A stretch of 64,000 bases of DNA from the NCBI RefSeq assembly GCF_014174405.1, contig NZ_JACEGA010000001.1, positions 3,264,501-3,328,500 of the forward strand, read 5' to 3'. Within the stretch, counting starts at the first letter, position 1. Each line of letters starts with the position of its first letter. A program made the translations under genes and the position numbers. This DNA comes from Variimorphobacter saccharofermentans. GTDB lineage: Bacteria > Bacillota > Clostridia > Lachnospirales > Lachnospiraceae. Shown piece by piece: positions 19,071-26,864 of the stretch. The notes below the pieces were generated by a model. The model was not told where the DNA came from and ran no database searches. It was given only the letters and a program-made list of their open reading frames with translations.

Positions 19071-19766
19071 TTAACTTGATTTTTTATTATCAACAACCTT
19101 TTCAACCAGACCATCTTTCATATAAAAAATCCGATCTGCATAATAGCTAAGCTCTTCATCATGAGTTACCATTACAAAGGTTTGATTATGCTTTTGAATC
19201 ATCCCCAGCATAATTTGCATTACCTCTTCCGTCGTCTTCGTATCGAGATTCCCCGTGGGCTCATCTGCAAATACAATTTCCGGGTTATTAATAAATGCCC
19301 TGGCAATACTTACTCTCTGCTGTTGTCCGCCACTCATCTGGTTCGGCTTATGATAAAGTCTGTCTCCTAGTCCGACGGATATCAGCATTTCCTTGCCCCT
19401 ACGTAGCCTTTCTCTTTCATTGAAGCGATTAAAGGTTAGTGGCAGACATACATTTTCAATGGCAGAACGGGTAGGTAGAAGATTATACGATTGAAAAATA
19501 AACCCTACATGCTTTTTTCGGATATTGGTGATTTTCGTTTCATTTAGACTATGTATCGGTTCCTGATTTAGATATATCTCACCTTCACTAGGTCTTTCTA
19601 ATCCTGCCAGCATATTAAGCAATGTAGATTTACCAGAGCCCGATTTACCTAATAAGGCCACAAACTCACCTTTTTTTATCTCCAGGTTAATACCACGTAG
19701 GGCTTCGACCTTTTCCTTTCCCATGATATATGTTTTCTTCACATTAATGCATTTAATTATTTCCAT
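19071..19766 (-). CDS. ABC transporter ATP-binding protein, LolD/MacB type
   Basis: 231-aa nucleotide-binding subunit that powers the permease encoded two genes downstream. All motifs are intact: Walker A GKSGSGKST, Q-loop FQSYNLLP, signature SGGQQQRVSIARA, Walker B IVFADEPTG with D-loop NLD, and the switch His in VTHDEE. Length is typical. First gene of ATPase-surface protein-permease, separated from the second by 53 bases. Its start codon overlaps the end of a histidine-kinase remnant, which suggests that a two-component sensor once preceded this operon. Confidence 0.93.
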   Translation of the reverse strand: MEIIKCINVKKTYIMGKEKVEALRGINLEIKKGEFVALLGKSGSGKSTLLNMLAGLERPSEGEIYLNQEPIHSLNETKITNIRKKHVGFIFQSYNLLPTRSAIENVCLPLTFNRFNERERLRRGKEMLISVGLGDRLYHKPNQMSGGQQQRVSIARAFINNPEIVFADEPTGNLDTKTTEEVMQIMLGMIQKHNQTFVMVTHDEELSYYADRIFYMKDGLVEKVVDNKKSS

Positions 19767-19930
19767 TGTTATCCCCCATGCACGATAAACTAATAATTGT
19801 TATAAATGCGGATTGATGCGCCTCAATCTGGAAGCCTCCCTTCTGTTGCTCAACAATCTCTTTGCATATGGCAAGTCCTAAACCAGCACTCTTAAATAAG
19901 GTGTGAAGAATGCTCCAGATTATAGATTAC
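19753..19930 (-). pseudogene. Remnant of a sensor histidine kinase (C-terminal HATPase end)
   Basis: On the minus strand a frame reads LFKSAGLGLAICKEIVEQQ, then KGGFQIEA, and stops at 19753. This is the G2 box of a histidine-kinase ATPase domain (GLGLAICKEIVE) and the strand after it. An in-frame stop lies about 12 codons before LFKSAGLG, and no H box, N box or other kinase part can be found upstream, so only the last 50 or so codons survive. The fragment overlaps the ABC ATPase start in another frame. Kinases of this type are commonly encoded beside MacB or BceAB-type ABC operons. Confidence 0.8.
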
Positions 19931-20076
19931 CTGAATATCTATCTCCTCCAATAAATTTTATCATTGGTAATTTTTTCATTTTTTATTATAAAGTACATAT
20001 CGTAATAAATAAAGTCAGATTTCTTAATTATTTCTTACAATTCTTTATAATATAAGAAAATCGGATGGATTTCTTA

Positions 20077-20123
20077 TATAAAAAGAAAGGCTTAACGGAG
20101 GATCTATGCTCCACCGTTAAGCC
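20077..20123 (-). terminator. hppA terminator
   Basis: GGCTTAACGG and CCGTTAAGCC with extra paired bases GGA/TCC form a strong stem, followed on the minus strand by TTTCTTTTTATAT. It lies about 30 bases after the hppA stop. 19931-20076 is AT-rich and shows no gene. Confidence 0.9.
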
Positions 20124-20150
20124 CAATTTACTTTATATTATGAATTATCT

Positions 20151-22256
20151 TTAACCGAATAATGAGAAAGTTAAGAAGATTGTTGCAGTTAAGGATGCTA
20201 CCAAGGAAACTACGGTAATCTGAGTATTGATGGAAGGACCTGCGGTATCCTTAAATGGATCACCTACTGTATCACCAACAACACCTGCCTTATGTGCATC
20301 GGAACCTTTGCCGCCATTATTACCTGCTTCAATGTACTTCTTTGTGTTATCCCAGAGTCCACCGGAATTAGACATGAAGAGCGCAAATAACAGACCACTG
20401 ATAATGTTACCTGTGATAAATCCGCCGATTGCCTGTACACCGCCAATAATACCAACAAGGATTGTACAGATAATAACCATTAAGCCGGCAGGAATTAATT
20501 CTTTGATTGCACCATGTGTTGCGATCTCAATACATTTATCATATTCCGGATCTGCTTTCCCTTCCTTCAGTCCAACGATCTCTTTGAACTGACGATGAAT
20601 TTCTGCTACCATACGTTGTGCATTACGGTCAACACCTAACATTAGCATTGCAGAGAACACTGCTGGTATCGCAGCACCAAACAATAATCCAAAGAATACT
20701 ACCGGGTTAATAATATCAAAGCCCTGGATATAATTCTCTCCTGCGGAAATCATTCCAGCTTCTGTAGCAGCTGTATTTACCTCACTCATAAACGCACCAA
20801 GAAGTGCAATAACTGTGAGTCCTGCAGCACCGATAGCAAAGCCTTTTGTAACAGCTTTAACTGTATTGCCCGCACTATCAAGGGAGTCTGTGATCTCAAG
20901 AGCCTCATCACCCAGACTGCCCATCTCAACAAGTCCACGAGCGTTATCTACAATCGGTCCATAAGCATCATTTGAGATAATCATACCTACGATGGATAAC
21001 ATACCCACAGCTGCCATAGAAATACCAAACATCGCATATCCATTACCAAGTGGTTCACAAATTTTATAAGCTGCAAGAGCTGAAACACCAATACCGATCA
21101 TGGATGGCAATGCGCTAATTAAACCGTAGGAAACACCGGATAATATAGTAAAAGCTGGTCCTGATTCACAAGCCTTCGCTACTGCATGAACCGGAGGTCT
21201 ACGATCATCGGTGAAATAGTCACTGGCAATACCAATAATAACACCAACAGCAAGGCCAATTGCACTTGCTGCCCAGATCTCCCACTTGAAATCAAAAGCA
21301 TAGGTTGCAATTGCAGTTAATACAGCGAATATAGCTGTAGTTACATAAGTATTCGTATTCAATGCTCTGGTCGGATCGCCGCCTTCCTTCATTCGAGCAG
21401 ATAAAACTCCAATCAATGATGCAAACAGTCCAATTGCAGCATAGCAAAATACCATTGCAGCATTCACAAAACCGCCTGCTGTTTTATCAAGGGCTGCTGC
21501 CATAACAAGTGCGGCTGCCATAGAAGCAACATTAGAATCAAATAAGTCTGCACCCATACCAGCAACATCACCTACATTATCACCAACATTATCAGCGATA
21601 ACGGCAGGGTTTCTCGGATCATCCTCAGGAATACCAAGTTCAACCTTACCACATAAATCTGCACTGATATCGGCAGTCTTTGTAAATATTCCACCGCCTG
21701 CCTTTGCAAATAGAGCCATAGAACTTGCACCAAAGCTGAAGCCAAGAAGGGCAGTTGTATCTCCTGTTATGAGGAAAACCAAGGTAACACCCAGTAAGCT
21801 GGAACCAACTACTGCCATACCCATAACAGCTCCACCACGGAAGCCTGACATAAATGAGGGCTTAATTCCTTTTGTAGCGGCTTCTGCTGCTTTAATATTG
21901 GCGATTGTTGCGATACTGATACCGATCTTACCAGCTATACCGGAGAAGATTGTACCAAGTATGTAAGATACCGCCATTATTACATTATCTAAAACATTGC
22001 CCTTCCACACAGGAACCGGAAGGAAAATAAAAATTAGAATTGCTGCTACTGTACAGAAACGTACAAGCGTCTTGTACTCTTTTGCGAGGAACGTATTCGC
22101 ACCGTTCCGAATTAATTTACCCACCTCAGCGATACGTTGATTCGAGGAGGGCTGTGAAGATACCCATTTGTAGAGCCAGAAGGCTGCTCCAAATGCCAAA
22201 AGTGAAATTACGATTGATGCAATTTGGAAAAAAGTTAAGTTAAACAAAATGCTCAT
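20151..22256 (-). CDS. hppA: Membrane-bound pyrophosphatase (ion-pumping), K+-independent type
   Basis: Couples PPi hydrolysis to ion export across the membrane. The 701-aa protein has many membrane helices and the Mg-PPi site motifs DNVGDNVGDVAGMGADLFDS (221-240) and DNARGLVEM, plus NTYVTT and SDYFTDD. The residue pair that separates K+-dependent from K+-independent enzymes lies in GNTVKAVTKG: here Lys467 and Thr470, the K+-independent combination (K+-dependent enzymes have Ala). By family knowledge this predicts a K+-independent H+ pump, although automated annotation may call it a sodium pump. Single gene with a strong promoter and terminator. Confidence 0.93.
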   Translation of the reverse strand: MSILFNLTFFQIASIVISLLAFGAAFWLYKWVSSQPSSNQRIAEVGKLIRNGANTFLAKEYKTLVRFCTVAAILIFIFLPVPVWKGNVLDNVIMAVSYILGTIFSGIAGKIGISIATIANIKAAEAATKGIKPSFMSGFRGGAVMGMAVVGSSLLGVTLVFLITGDTTALLGFSFGASSMALFAKAGGGIFTKTADISADLCGKVELGIPEDDPRNPAVIADNVGDNVGDVAGMGADLFDSNVASMAAALVMAAALDKTAGGFVNAAMVFCYAAIGLFASLIGVLSARMKEGGDPTRALNTNTYVTTAIFAVLTAIATYAFDFKWEIWAASAIGLAVGVIIGIASDYFTDDRRPPVHAVAKACESGPAFTILSGVSYGLISALPSMIGIGVSALAAYKICEPLGNGYAMFGISMAAVGMLSIVGMIISNDAYGPIVDNARGLVEMGSLGDEALEITDSLDSAGNTVKAVTKGFAIGAAGLTVIALLGAFMSEVNTAATEAGMISAGENYIQGFDIINPVVFFGLLFGAAIPAVFSAMLMLGVDRNAQRMVAEIHRQFKEIVGLKEGKADPEYDKCIEIATHGAIKELIPAGLMVIICTILVGIIGGVQAIGGFITGNIISGLLFALFMSNSGGLWDNTKKYIEAGNNGGKGSDAHKAGVVGDTVGDPFKDTAGPSINTQITVVSLVASLTATIFLTFSLFG

Positions 22257-22428
22257 CTTCCTTTCTTTTTATGGCTTATTTAGCAAAATTTCGCTTTGTC
22301 TCAAATGCTATCATATTTATGTTCTTTGTGCAACAAAAAACTAATATTATAATTCAATTATTGCATATTGTATAAATCATAAACTATTTAGTATAATTTT
22401 ATTCTCTAATCTGTTATTTTTCTACAAT

Positions 22429-22458
22429 ATTATATCGTATTTTTGTGCATTTTGTCAA
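22429..22458 (-). promoter_or_regulatory. Sigma-A promoter of hppA
   Basis: TTGACA (22458-22453) and TATAAT (22434-22429) on the minus strand with an 18-base spacer: both hexamers match the consensus exactly. The leader to the hppA ATG is about 170 bases; apart from AT-rich sequence I see no known riboswitch in it. Confidence 0.8.
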
Positions 22459-22582
22459 CTAATCTAAATTGTGTATAGTTAATATTACTTTATTTAAAAT
22501 TGTCAAATTAATATCAATTAAATTGTCATTTTTTTATCAATCAATTTTCACTAAAATGGCGTAAAAATCTTATGAATCAGCA

Positions 22583-22612
22583 TTGACATACATATGAAAA
22601 ATGAGCTACAAT
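22583..22612 (+). promoter_or_regulatory. Sigma-A promoter of oadB
   Basis: TTGACA (22583-22588), an 18-base spacer and TACAAT (22607-22612), about 100 bases before the oadB ATG. It is divergent from the hppA promoter. Confidence 0.75.
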
Positions 22613-22713
22613 GAATTCAATTTGATTAACCTGTCATTGCTGTTCATACTTCGTACAAGCTATGGTTGAAGCGGTTCGGTAATGGCGGATCATTCTAAGG
22701 AGGACTATATTTT

Positions 22714-23856
22714 ATGGAATTCTTATTGTCAGGTATTATGGCAATCACTTGGCAACAGTGTGTAATGTATGCCGTTGGACTAATTTTAATTTATTTAGCA
22801 ATTGAGAAAGGCTTTGAACCAGCACTGCTTTTGCCAATGGGATTTGGTGCAATACTAGTAAATATCCCCATGTCCGGTGTATTAAATCAGATTCAAGAAG
22901 GAGTAGGGGAAACACACGGTATTATTCAGTGGTTATTCGAAACAGGAATTGATGCATCAGAGGCTCTACCTATCCTGTTATTCATCGGTATTGGAGCTAT
23001 GATTGATTTTGGTCCCCTGTTATCCAATCCGAAGATGATCTTATTCGGAGCCGCAGCACAATTTGGTATCTTTTTCACCATATTAATTGCTGTATTACTT
23101 AACTTTGACTTAAAGGACGCAGCTTCCATTGGTATTATAGGTGCGGCAGATGGTCCTACTTCCATTCTTGTGTCACAGATACTACATTCGGATTATGTCG
23201 GGCCCATAGCAGTCGCCGCATATTCCTACATGGCATTGGTTCCGATAGTACAGCCCTTTGCTGTGAAGCTGGTTACTACAAAGAAAGAACGTTTAATCCG
23301 TATGGATTACAATCCTAAGTCAGTTTCCAGAACCACCCGAATCCTGTTCCCGATCATAGTATCCTTTATTGCAGGTCTTATTGCACCTCAATCAGTGGCA
23401 CTAGTAGGGTTCCTAATGTTTGGTAATTTACTTAGAGAATGTGGTGTTCTTGGTAGCTTATCCGATGCCGCTCAGAATATCCTTTCGAACCTGATCACCT
23501 TATTATTAGGTATTACCATCGCATTCAGTATGAAAGCAGAGGCATTCGTTAATGTTGATACATTACTTATCATGGGCTTAGGCTTAGTGGCATTCGTATT
23601 TGACACCATTGGTGGTGTATTATTTGCTAAGTTCCTGAACCTGTTCCTCAAGAAGAAGATTAATCCTATGGTTGGAGCAGCCGGTATCTCCGCTTTCCCT
23701 ATGTCAGCCCGTGTTGTTCAGAAGATGGGTCTGGCTGAGGATCCTTCCAATCACCTCTTAATGCATGCTATTAGTGCCAATGTATCCGGACAAATCGGAT
23801 CCGTTGTGGCAGGCGGTGTTGTAATTAAGATTGTACTAGACATTCTTGCCAGATAG
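22714..23856 (+). CDS. oadB: Na+-translocating decarboxylase beta subunit
   Basis: 380-aa membrane protein of the OadB/GcdB/MmdB family. In complete enzymes it couples carboxybiotin decarboxylation to export of Na+. Some nine to eleven hydrophobic segments are visible, together with the conserved GAADGPTSILVS motif (residues about 144-155), whose Asp is the ion-binding and proton-relay residue, and the C-terminal SANVSGQIGSV motif. AAGGAGG precedes the ATG. A gene for the small anchor subunit follows after 59 bases. No carboxyltransferase alpha or biotin carrier gene is present here, so those partners must be encoded elsewhere or the pair works otherwise. Confidence 0.9.
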   Translation: MEFLLSGIMAITWQQCVMYAVGLILIYLAIEKGFEPALLLPMGFGAILVNIPMSGVLNQIQEGVGETHGIIQWLFETGIDASEALPILLFIGIGAMIDFGPLLSNPKMILFGAAAQFGIFFTILIAVLLNFDLKDAASIGIIGAADGPTSILVSQILHSDYVGPIAVAAYSYMALVPIVQPFAVKLVTTKKERLIRMDYNPKSVSRTTRILFPIIVSFIAGLIAPQSVALVGFLMFGNLLRECGVLGSLSDAAQNILSNLITLLLGITIAFSMKAEAFVNVDTLLIMGLGLVAFVFDTIGGVLFAKFLNLFLKKKINPMVGAAGISAFPMSARVVQKMGLAEDPSNHLLMHAISANVSGQIGSVVAGGVVIKIVLDILAR

Positions 23857-23915
23857 GTGTTACTAGGAAATATCATTGTTGATTGAGCCTGTTAAACAGG
23901 TATACGGAGGTAAAT

Positions 23916-24056
23916 ATGGAACAGAATATTGAATATGCTTTAGAAATTATGGGAATGGGAATGCTCTCGATTTTTACAGTTATAGTTGTTTTATTACTTA
24001 TCATAGTTCTCCTTGCTAAAGTAACTGGAGGAAAGAAAAAGGTAAATGAAGAATAA
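23916..24056 (+). CDS. oadG: OadG-family small subunit of Na+-translocating decarboxylase
   Basis: A 46-aa protein starting MEQNIEYALEIMGMGM, with one membrane helix (about 17-34) and a short basic/acidic tail ending GGKKKVNEE. GGAGG lies five bases before the ATG. This is the OadG/MmdD/GcdD pattern: an N-terminal helix that holds the complex at the membrane, with the soluble tail much shortened. The position right after oadB supports the call. It is easy to miss because of its length. Confidence 0.8.
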   Translation: MEQNIEYALEIMGMGMLSIFTVIVVLLLIIVLLAKVTGGKKKVNEE

Positions 24057-24094
24057 GTACTTATCTATTATTATATATAGAATTTAAGTATACA

Positions 24095-24148
24095 AAAAGT
24101 GTATTAAATCGGAATTCATCAATTGATGTCCAGATTTGATACACTTTT
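24095..24148. terminator. Bidirectional terminator between oadG and the ZIP transporter
   Basis: AAAAGTGTATTAAATC (24095-24110) pairs with GATTTGATACACTTTT (24133-24148) with one bulge. A/T tracts on both flanks serve the convergent genes, and an inner palindrome CATCAATTGATG lies in the loop. Confidence 0.85.
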
Positions 24149-24172
24149 CTTATGCTACATATTACGGTTCTA

Positions 24173-24982
24173 TTATCCTAATGCTACGTCAAGGAACATC
24201 ATGATTGCAAAGCCCAGCATTGCTCCTATCGTCCCTACATTAGAATGATGCTTTTCCTGTTGAGCTTCCGGAATTAATTCCTCAACCACTACATAAATCA
24301 TTGCTCCTGCTGCAAAGGACAGGGCATATGGTAGAATAGGCTTCATTGCAACTACTGCCACAGCTCCCAGCACACCGGCTATCGGCTCTACAATTCCAGA
24401 TGCCTGACCATATATAAAGCTTTTCAGTCGGGAAAGACCTTCTCTTCTTAAGGGTACAGATACCGCTGCACCTTCAGGGAAATTCTGAAGCCCTATTCCA
24501 ATTGCAAGAGCTGCCGCTCCTGCAAAGGTTGCTGCTGGTAATTCCGCAGCGATAGCACCAAAGGCAACACCAACTGCAAGACCTTCCGGTATGTTATGAA
24601 GGGTAATAGCCAGAACAAGTAATACACTTCTCTGCCAACTAGTTTCAAGTCCTTCTGGTTCCTGTGCTACACCAATATGAAGGTGGGGCATCAATATATC
24701 GACCAACCACAGAAATAAACCACCTGCCAAAAAACCTACCACTGCAGGAAGCCATGGTATTCCGCCGGCTTCTTCTGCCATCTCAATTGCGGGTGAAAGC
24801 AGTGACCAGAAGCTGGCTGCTATCATAACCCCAGCGGCAAATCCAAGCATCCCATCCAGAATCCTTTTATTAATCGTTTTGAATATGAATACTGTGGAAG
24901 ATCCAAGCGCTGTAACGAACCATGTAAACAGGGTTGCCAGGAGTGCCTGGACTACAGGATCTAATGATATGAACCAATCCAT
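24173..24982 (-). CDS. ZIP-family divalent metal transporter
   Basis: 269 aa with eight predicted membrane helices. The metal-site helices have the ZIP motifs HNIPEGLAVGVAFG (about residues 129-142) and QNFPEGAAVSVPLR (about 166-179), with the His/Asn-Pro-Glu-Gly pattern of the ZupT/GufA branch. Such proteins import Zn2+, and in some cases Mn2+ or Fe2+, down their gradient. The loop between helices 3 and 4 carries the His-containing segment MPHLHIG. AGGAGG lies close to the ATG at 24982. An imperfect palindrome centred on GTCGAC about 45 bases upstream might be a metalloregulator site, but the match is poor. Confidence 0.88.
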   Translation of the reverse strand: MDWFISLDPVVQALLATLFTWFVTALGSSTVFIFKTINKRILDGMLGFAAGVMIAASFWSLLSPAIEMAEEAGGIPWLPAVVGFLAGGLFLWLVDILMPHLHIGVAQEPEGLETSWQRSVLLVLAITLHNIPEGLAVGVAFGAIAAELPAATFAGAAALAIGIGLQNFPEGAAVSVPLRREGLSRLKSFIYGQASGIVEPIAGVLGAVAVVAMKPILPYALSFAAGAMIYVVVEELIPEAQQEKHHSNVGTIGAMLGFAIMMFLDVALG

Positions 24983-25128
24983 TAAAAAACCTCCTTCGTT
25001 ATAGTATATTTCAAAAATTTAATCTGTCGACTAAATTAATAAAAATCTAGTAATATTATATCACTCCTTTCACTTAAATTCTATGATCTTAAGTAGAATC
25101 CATTAAATGGAAACCACTTCCAATACTG

Positions 25129-25156
25129 TTGACATTTCCCAGATAAAAAGTATAAT
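25129..25156 (+). promoter_or_regulatory. Sigma-A promoter of the glutamate dehydrogenase gene
   Basis: TTGACA (25129-25134), a 16-base spacer and TATAAT (25151-25156), both exact, about 78 bases before the ATG. Confidence 0.8.
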
Positions 25157-25233
25157 TAATTATATGCTTTTTTAGTTTACCTTAATAAAGGAAACTCAAA
25201 AGATAAATTTATATTTAAGGAGACGAGACAACT

Positions 25234-26520
25234 ATGGGAGAAAATGATTACAACCCCTACGCAACAGCTCAAGCACAGTTTGATCACGTAGCCGATCTAA
25301 TTGATTTAGATCCTCCAATACGTGAACTCTTACGTCAGCCAAGCCGTGAATTTCACTTTACGATTCCGGTAAAAATGGACGACGGTACAACGAAAATATT
25401 TAACGGTTATCGTATTCAGCACAATGATGCACGCGGACCTGCCAAAGGTGGCATTCGCTTCCATCCCCAAGAAACAATTGATACCATAAGAGCATTATCT
25501 CTGTGGATGACATGGAAATGTGCTGTTGTTGATATTCCTCTAGGAGGAGCAAAAGGTGGCGTAATATGCGATCCACATAATTTATCTCTCGCTGAACAAG
25601 AGAGATTATGCCGTGGTTACGCAAGACAGATGGCTAAGAACATTGGTCCTTTCGATGATGTTCCTGCTCCCGATGTAATGACAAATGGCCAGCATATGCT
25701 TTGGATGATGGATGAATATGAAGCAATTCATGGTGGACATTATCCTGGTACCATTACCGGAAAACCTGTTGGCATGGGAGGTTCCCTCGGACGTACAGAG
25801 GCTACAGGATACGGCGTTATATATACTTTAAGAGAAGCATTAAAGGCCTTAAATATTGATATTGCAAATACTACAGCATCCCTTCAGGGCTTCGGTAACG
25901 TAGCAGAGTATGCAGCACGTCTTTATACACAAATGGGTGGAAAGATCATTGCTATTTCCTGTTGGGATAATAACGATAAAAAAGCTTATACATACCGTAA
26001 TGTAAATGGATTCGATATAGATCAGATGGTTTCTATCAAAGATTCCTTCGGTACAATCGATAAGCAAAAAGCAGCAAGTATGGGTATCGAATTACTGGAT
26101 GGCAACGATTGGCTTTCCCAGGATGTTGATATTCTGCTTCCATGTGCTCTTGAAAACCAGTTAACTCCGGAATCCTTTAAGAAAATCAGCAATAAGGTAA
26201 AGGTTATATGTGAAGGTGCTAACGGACCAACCACCCCGGATTGCGATGAGTTAATTAAGGCAAGGAACATCTATCTAATTCCTGACTTTTTATGTAATGC
26301 AGGCGGTGTAACCTGTAGTTATTTTGAACAGGTTCAGTGTAATATGAACTATTTCTGGTCAAGAGAGGAAGTATTAGAAAAGCTGGATTACAAAATGACA
26401 GCTGCCTTTAAAGCTGTTCATAAACTGTCCCAGGAAAAGAAGCTCTATATGAGAGATGCTGCATATGTCATTGCAATTAATCGAGTTGCAGAAGCAGTAA
26501 AACTTCGCGGTTGGGTATAA
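25234..26520 (+). CDS. Glu/Leu/Phe/Val dehydrogenase, probable glutamate dehydrogenase
   Basis: Interconverts glutamate with 2-oxoglutarate and ammonia. 428 aa, the usual length for the hexameric small GDH. Substrate-side motifs GPAKGGIRFHP and PLGGAKGGV (with the catalytic Lys) and the Asp in APDVMTNG are present; the nucleotide domain has the dinucleotide loop GFGNVAEYAA. The acidic or neutral residue that would decide NAD versus NADP preference cannot be settled by eye. The N-terminus (NPYATAQAQFDHVADLI) fits the clostridial/Bacillus RocG-GudB type. Transcribed alone with its own strong promoter and a hairpin after the stop. Confidence 0.9.
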   Translation: MGENDYNPYATAQAQFDHVADLIDLDPPIRELLRQPSREFHFTIPVKMDDGTTKIFNGYRIQHNDARGPAKGGIRFHPQETIDTIRALSLWMTWKCAVVDIPLGGAKGGVICDPHNLSLAEQERLCRGYARQMAKNIGPFDDVPAPDVMTNGQHMLWMMDEYEAIHGGHYPGTITGKPVGMGGSLGRTEATGYGVIYTLREALKALNIDIANTTASLQGFGNVAEYAARLYTQMGGKIIAISCWDNNDKKAYTYRNVNGFDIDQMVSIKDSFGTIDKQKAASMGIELLDGNDWLSQDVDILLPCALENQLTPESFKKISNKVKVICEGANGPTTPDCDELIKARNIYLIPDFLCNAGGVTCSYFEQVQCNMNYFWSREEVLEKLDYKMTAAFKAVHKLSQEKKLYMRDAAYVIAINRVAEAVKLRGWV

Positions 26521-26589
26521 TATCTATCCCTTTCTTTTGTTATGAATAATTATTGATATGACTATTATTCACTAGTCCATATCATTTTC

Positions 26590-26649
26590 GGGTGCCATAA
26601 GTCGCCCATTTGCTGTTGTAATCATAAGTAAATACGACTTCTGGCACCC
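26590..26649 (+). terminator. Hairpin after the glutamate dehydrogenase gene
   Basis: GGGTGCCATAAGTCG (26590-26604) pairs with CGACTTCTGGCACCC (26635-26649) with one mismatch; the loop is 30 bases. ATATTTT follows on the plus strand. It is probably a terminator, though the long loop and 70-base distance from the stop are unusual. 26650-26864 shows no other structure. Confidence 0.6.
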
Positions 26650-26864
26650 ATATTTTACTGTATGTAAGTAACAAGATTAGGGCGTTTAAGACTGTGAAAT
26701 GAATATTAGTGCATATATGTTCATTAATAGTAGACTTTTGACCCCATATCATTTATCACATTGATAAAATTATCATAATCCGATTTTTTCTTAGCAACAG
26801 GTCTGTGCCTGCGCTGCGTGCACAACCTTATACAGATTCTAGCAGCGCAGAAACGAGGATAAAC

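Noticed and set aside
23857..23915. Missing decarboxylase alpha subunit between oadB and oadG
   Set aside because: The gap is only 59 bases and has no coding capacity.
25018..25041. Possible DtxR/MntR-type palindrome around GTCGAC before the ZIP transporter gene
   Set aside because: Only the central six bases and a few flanking positions match as a palindrome; not enough to call an operator.
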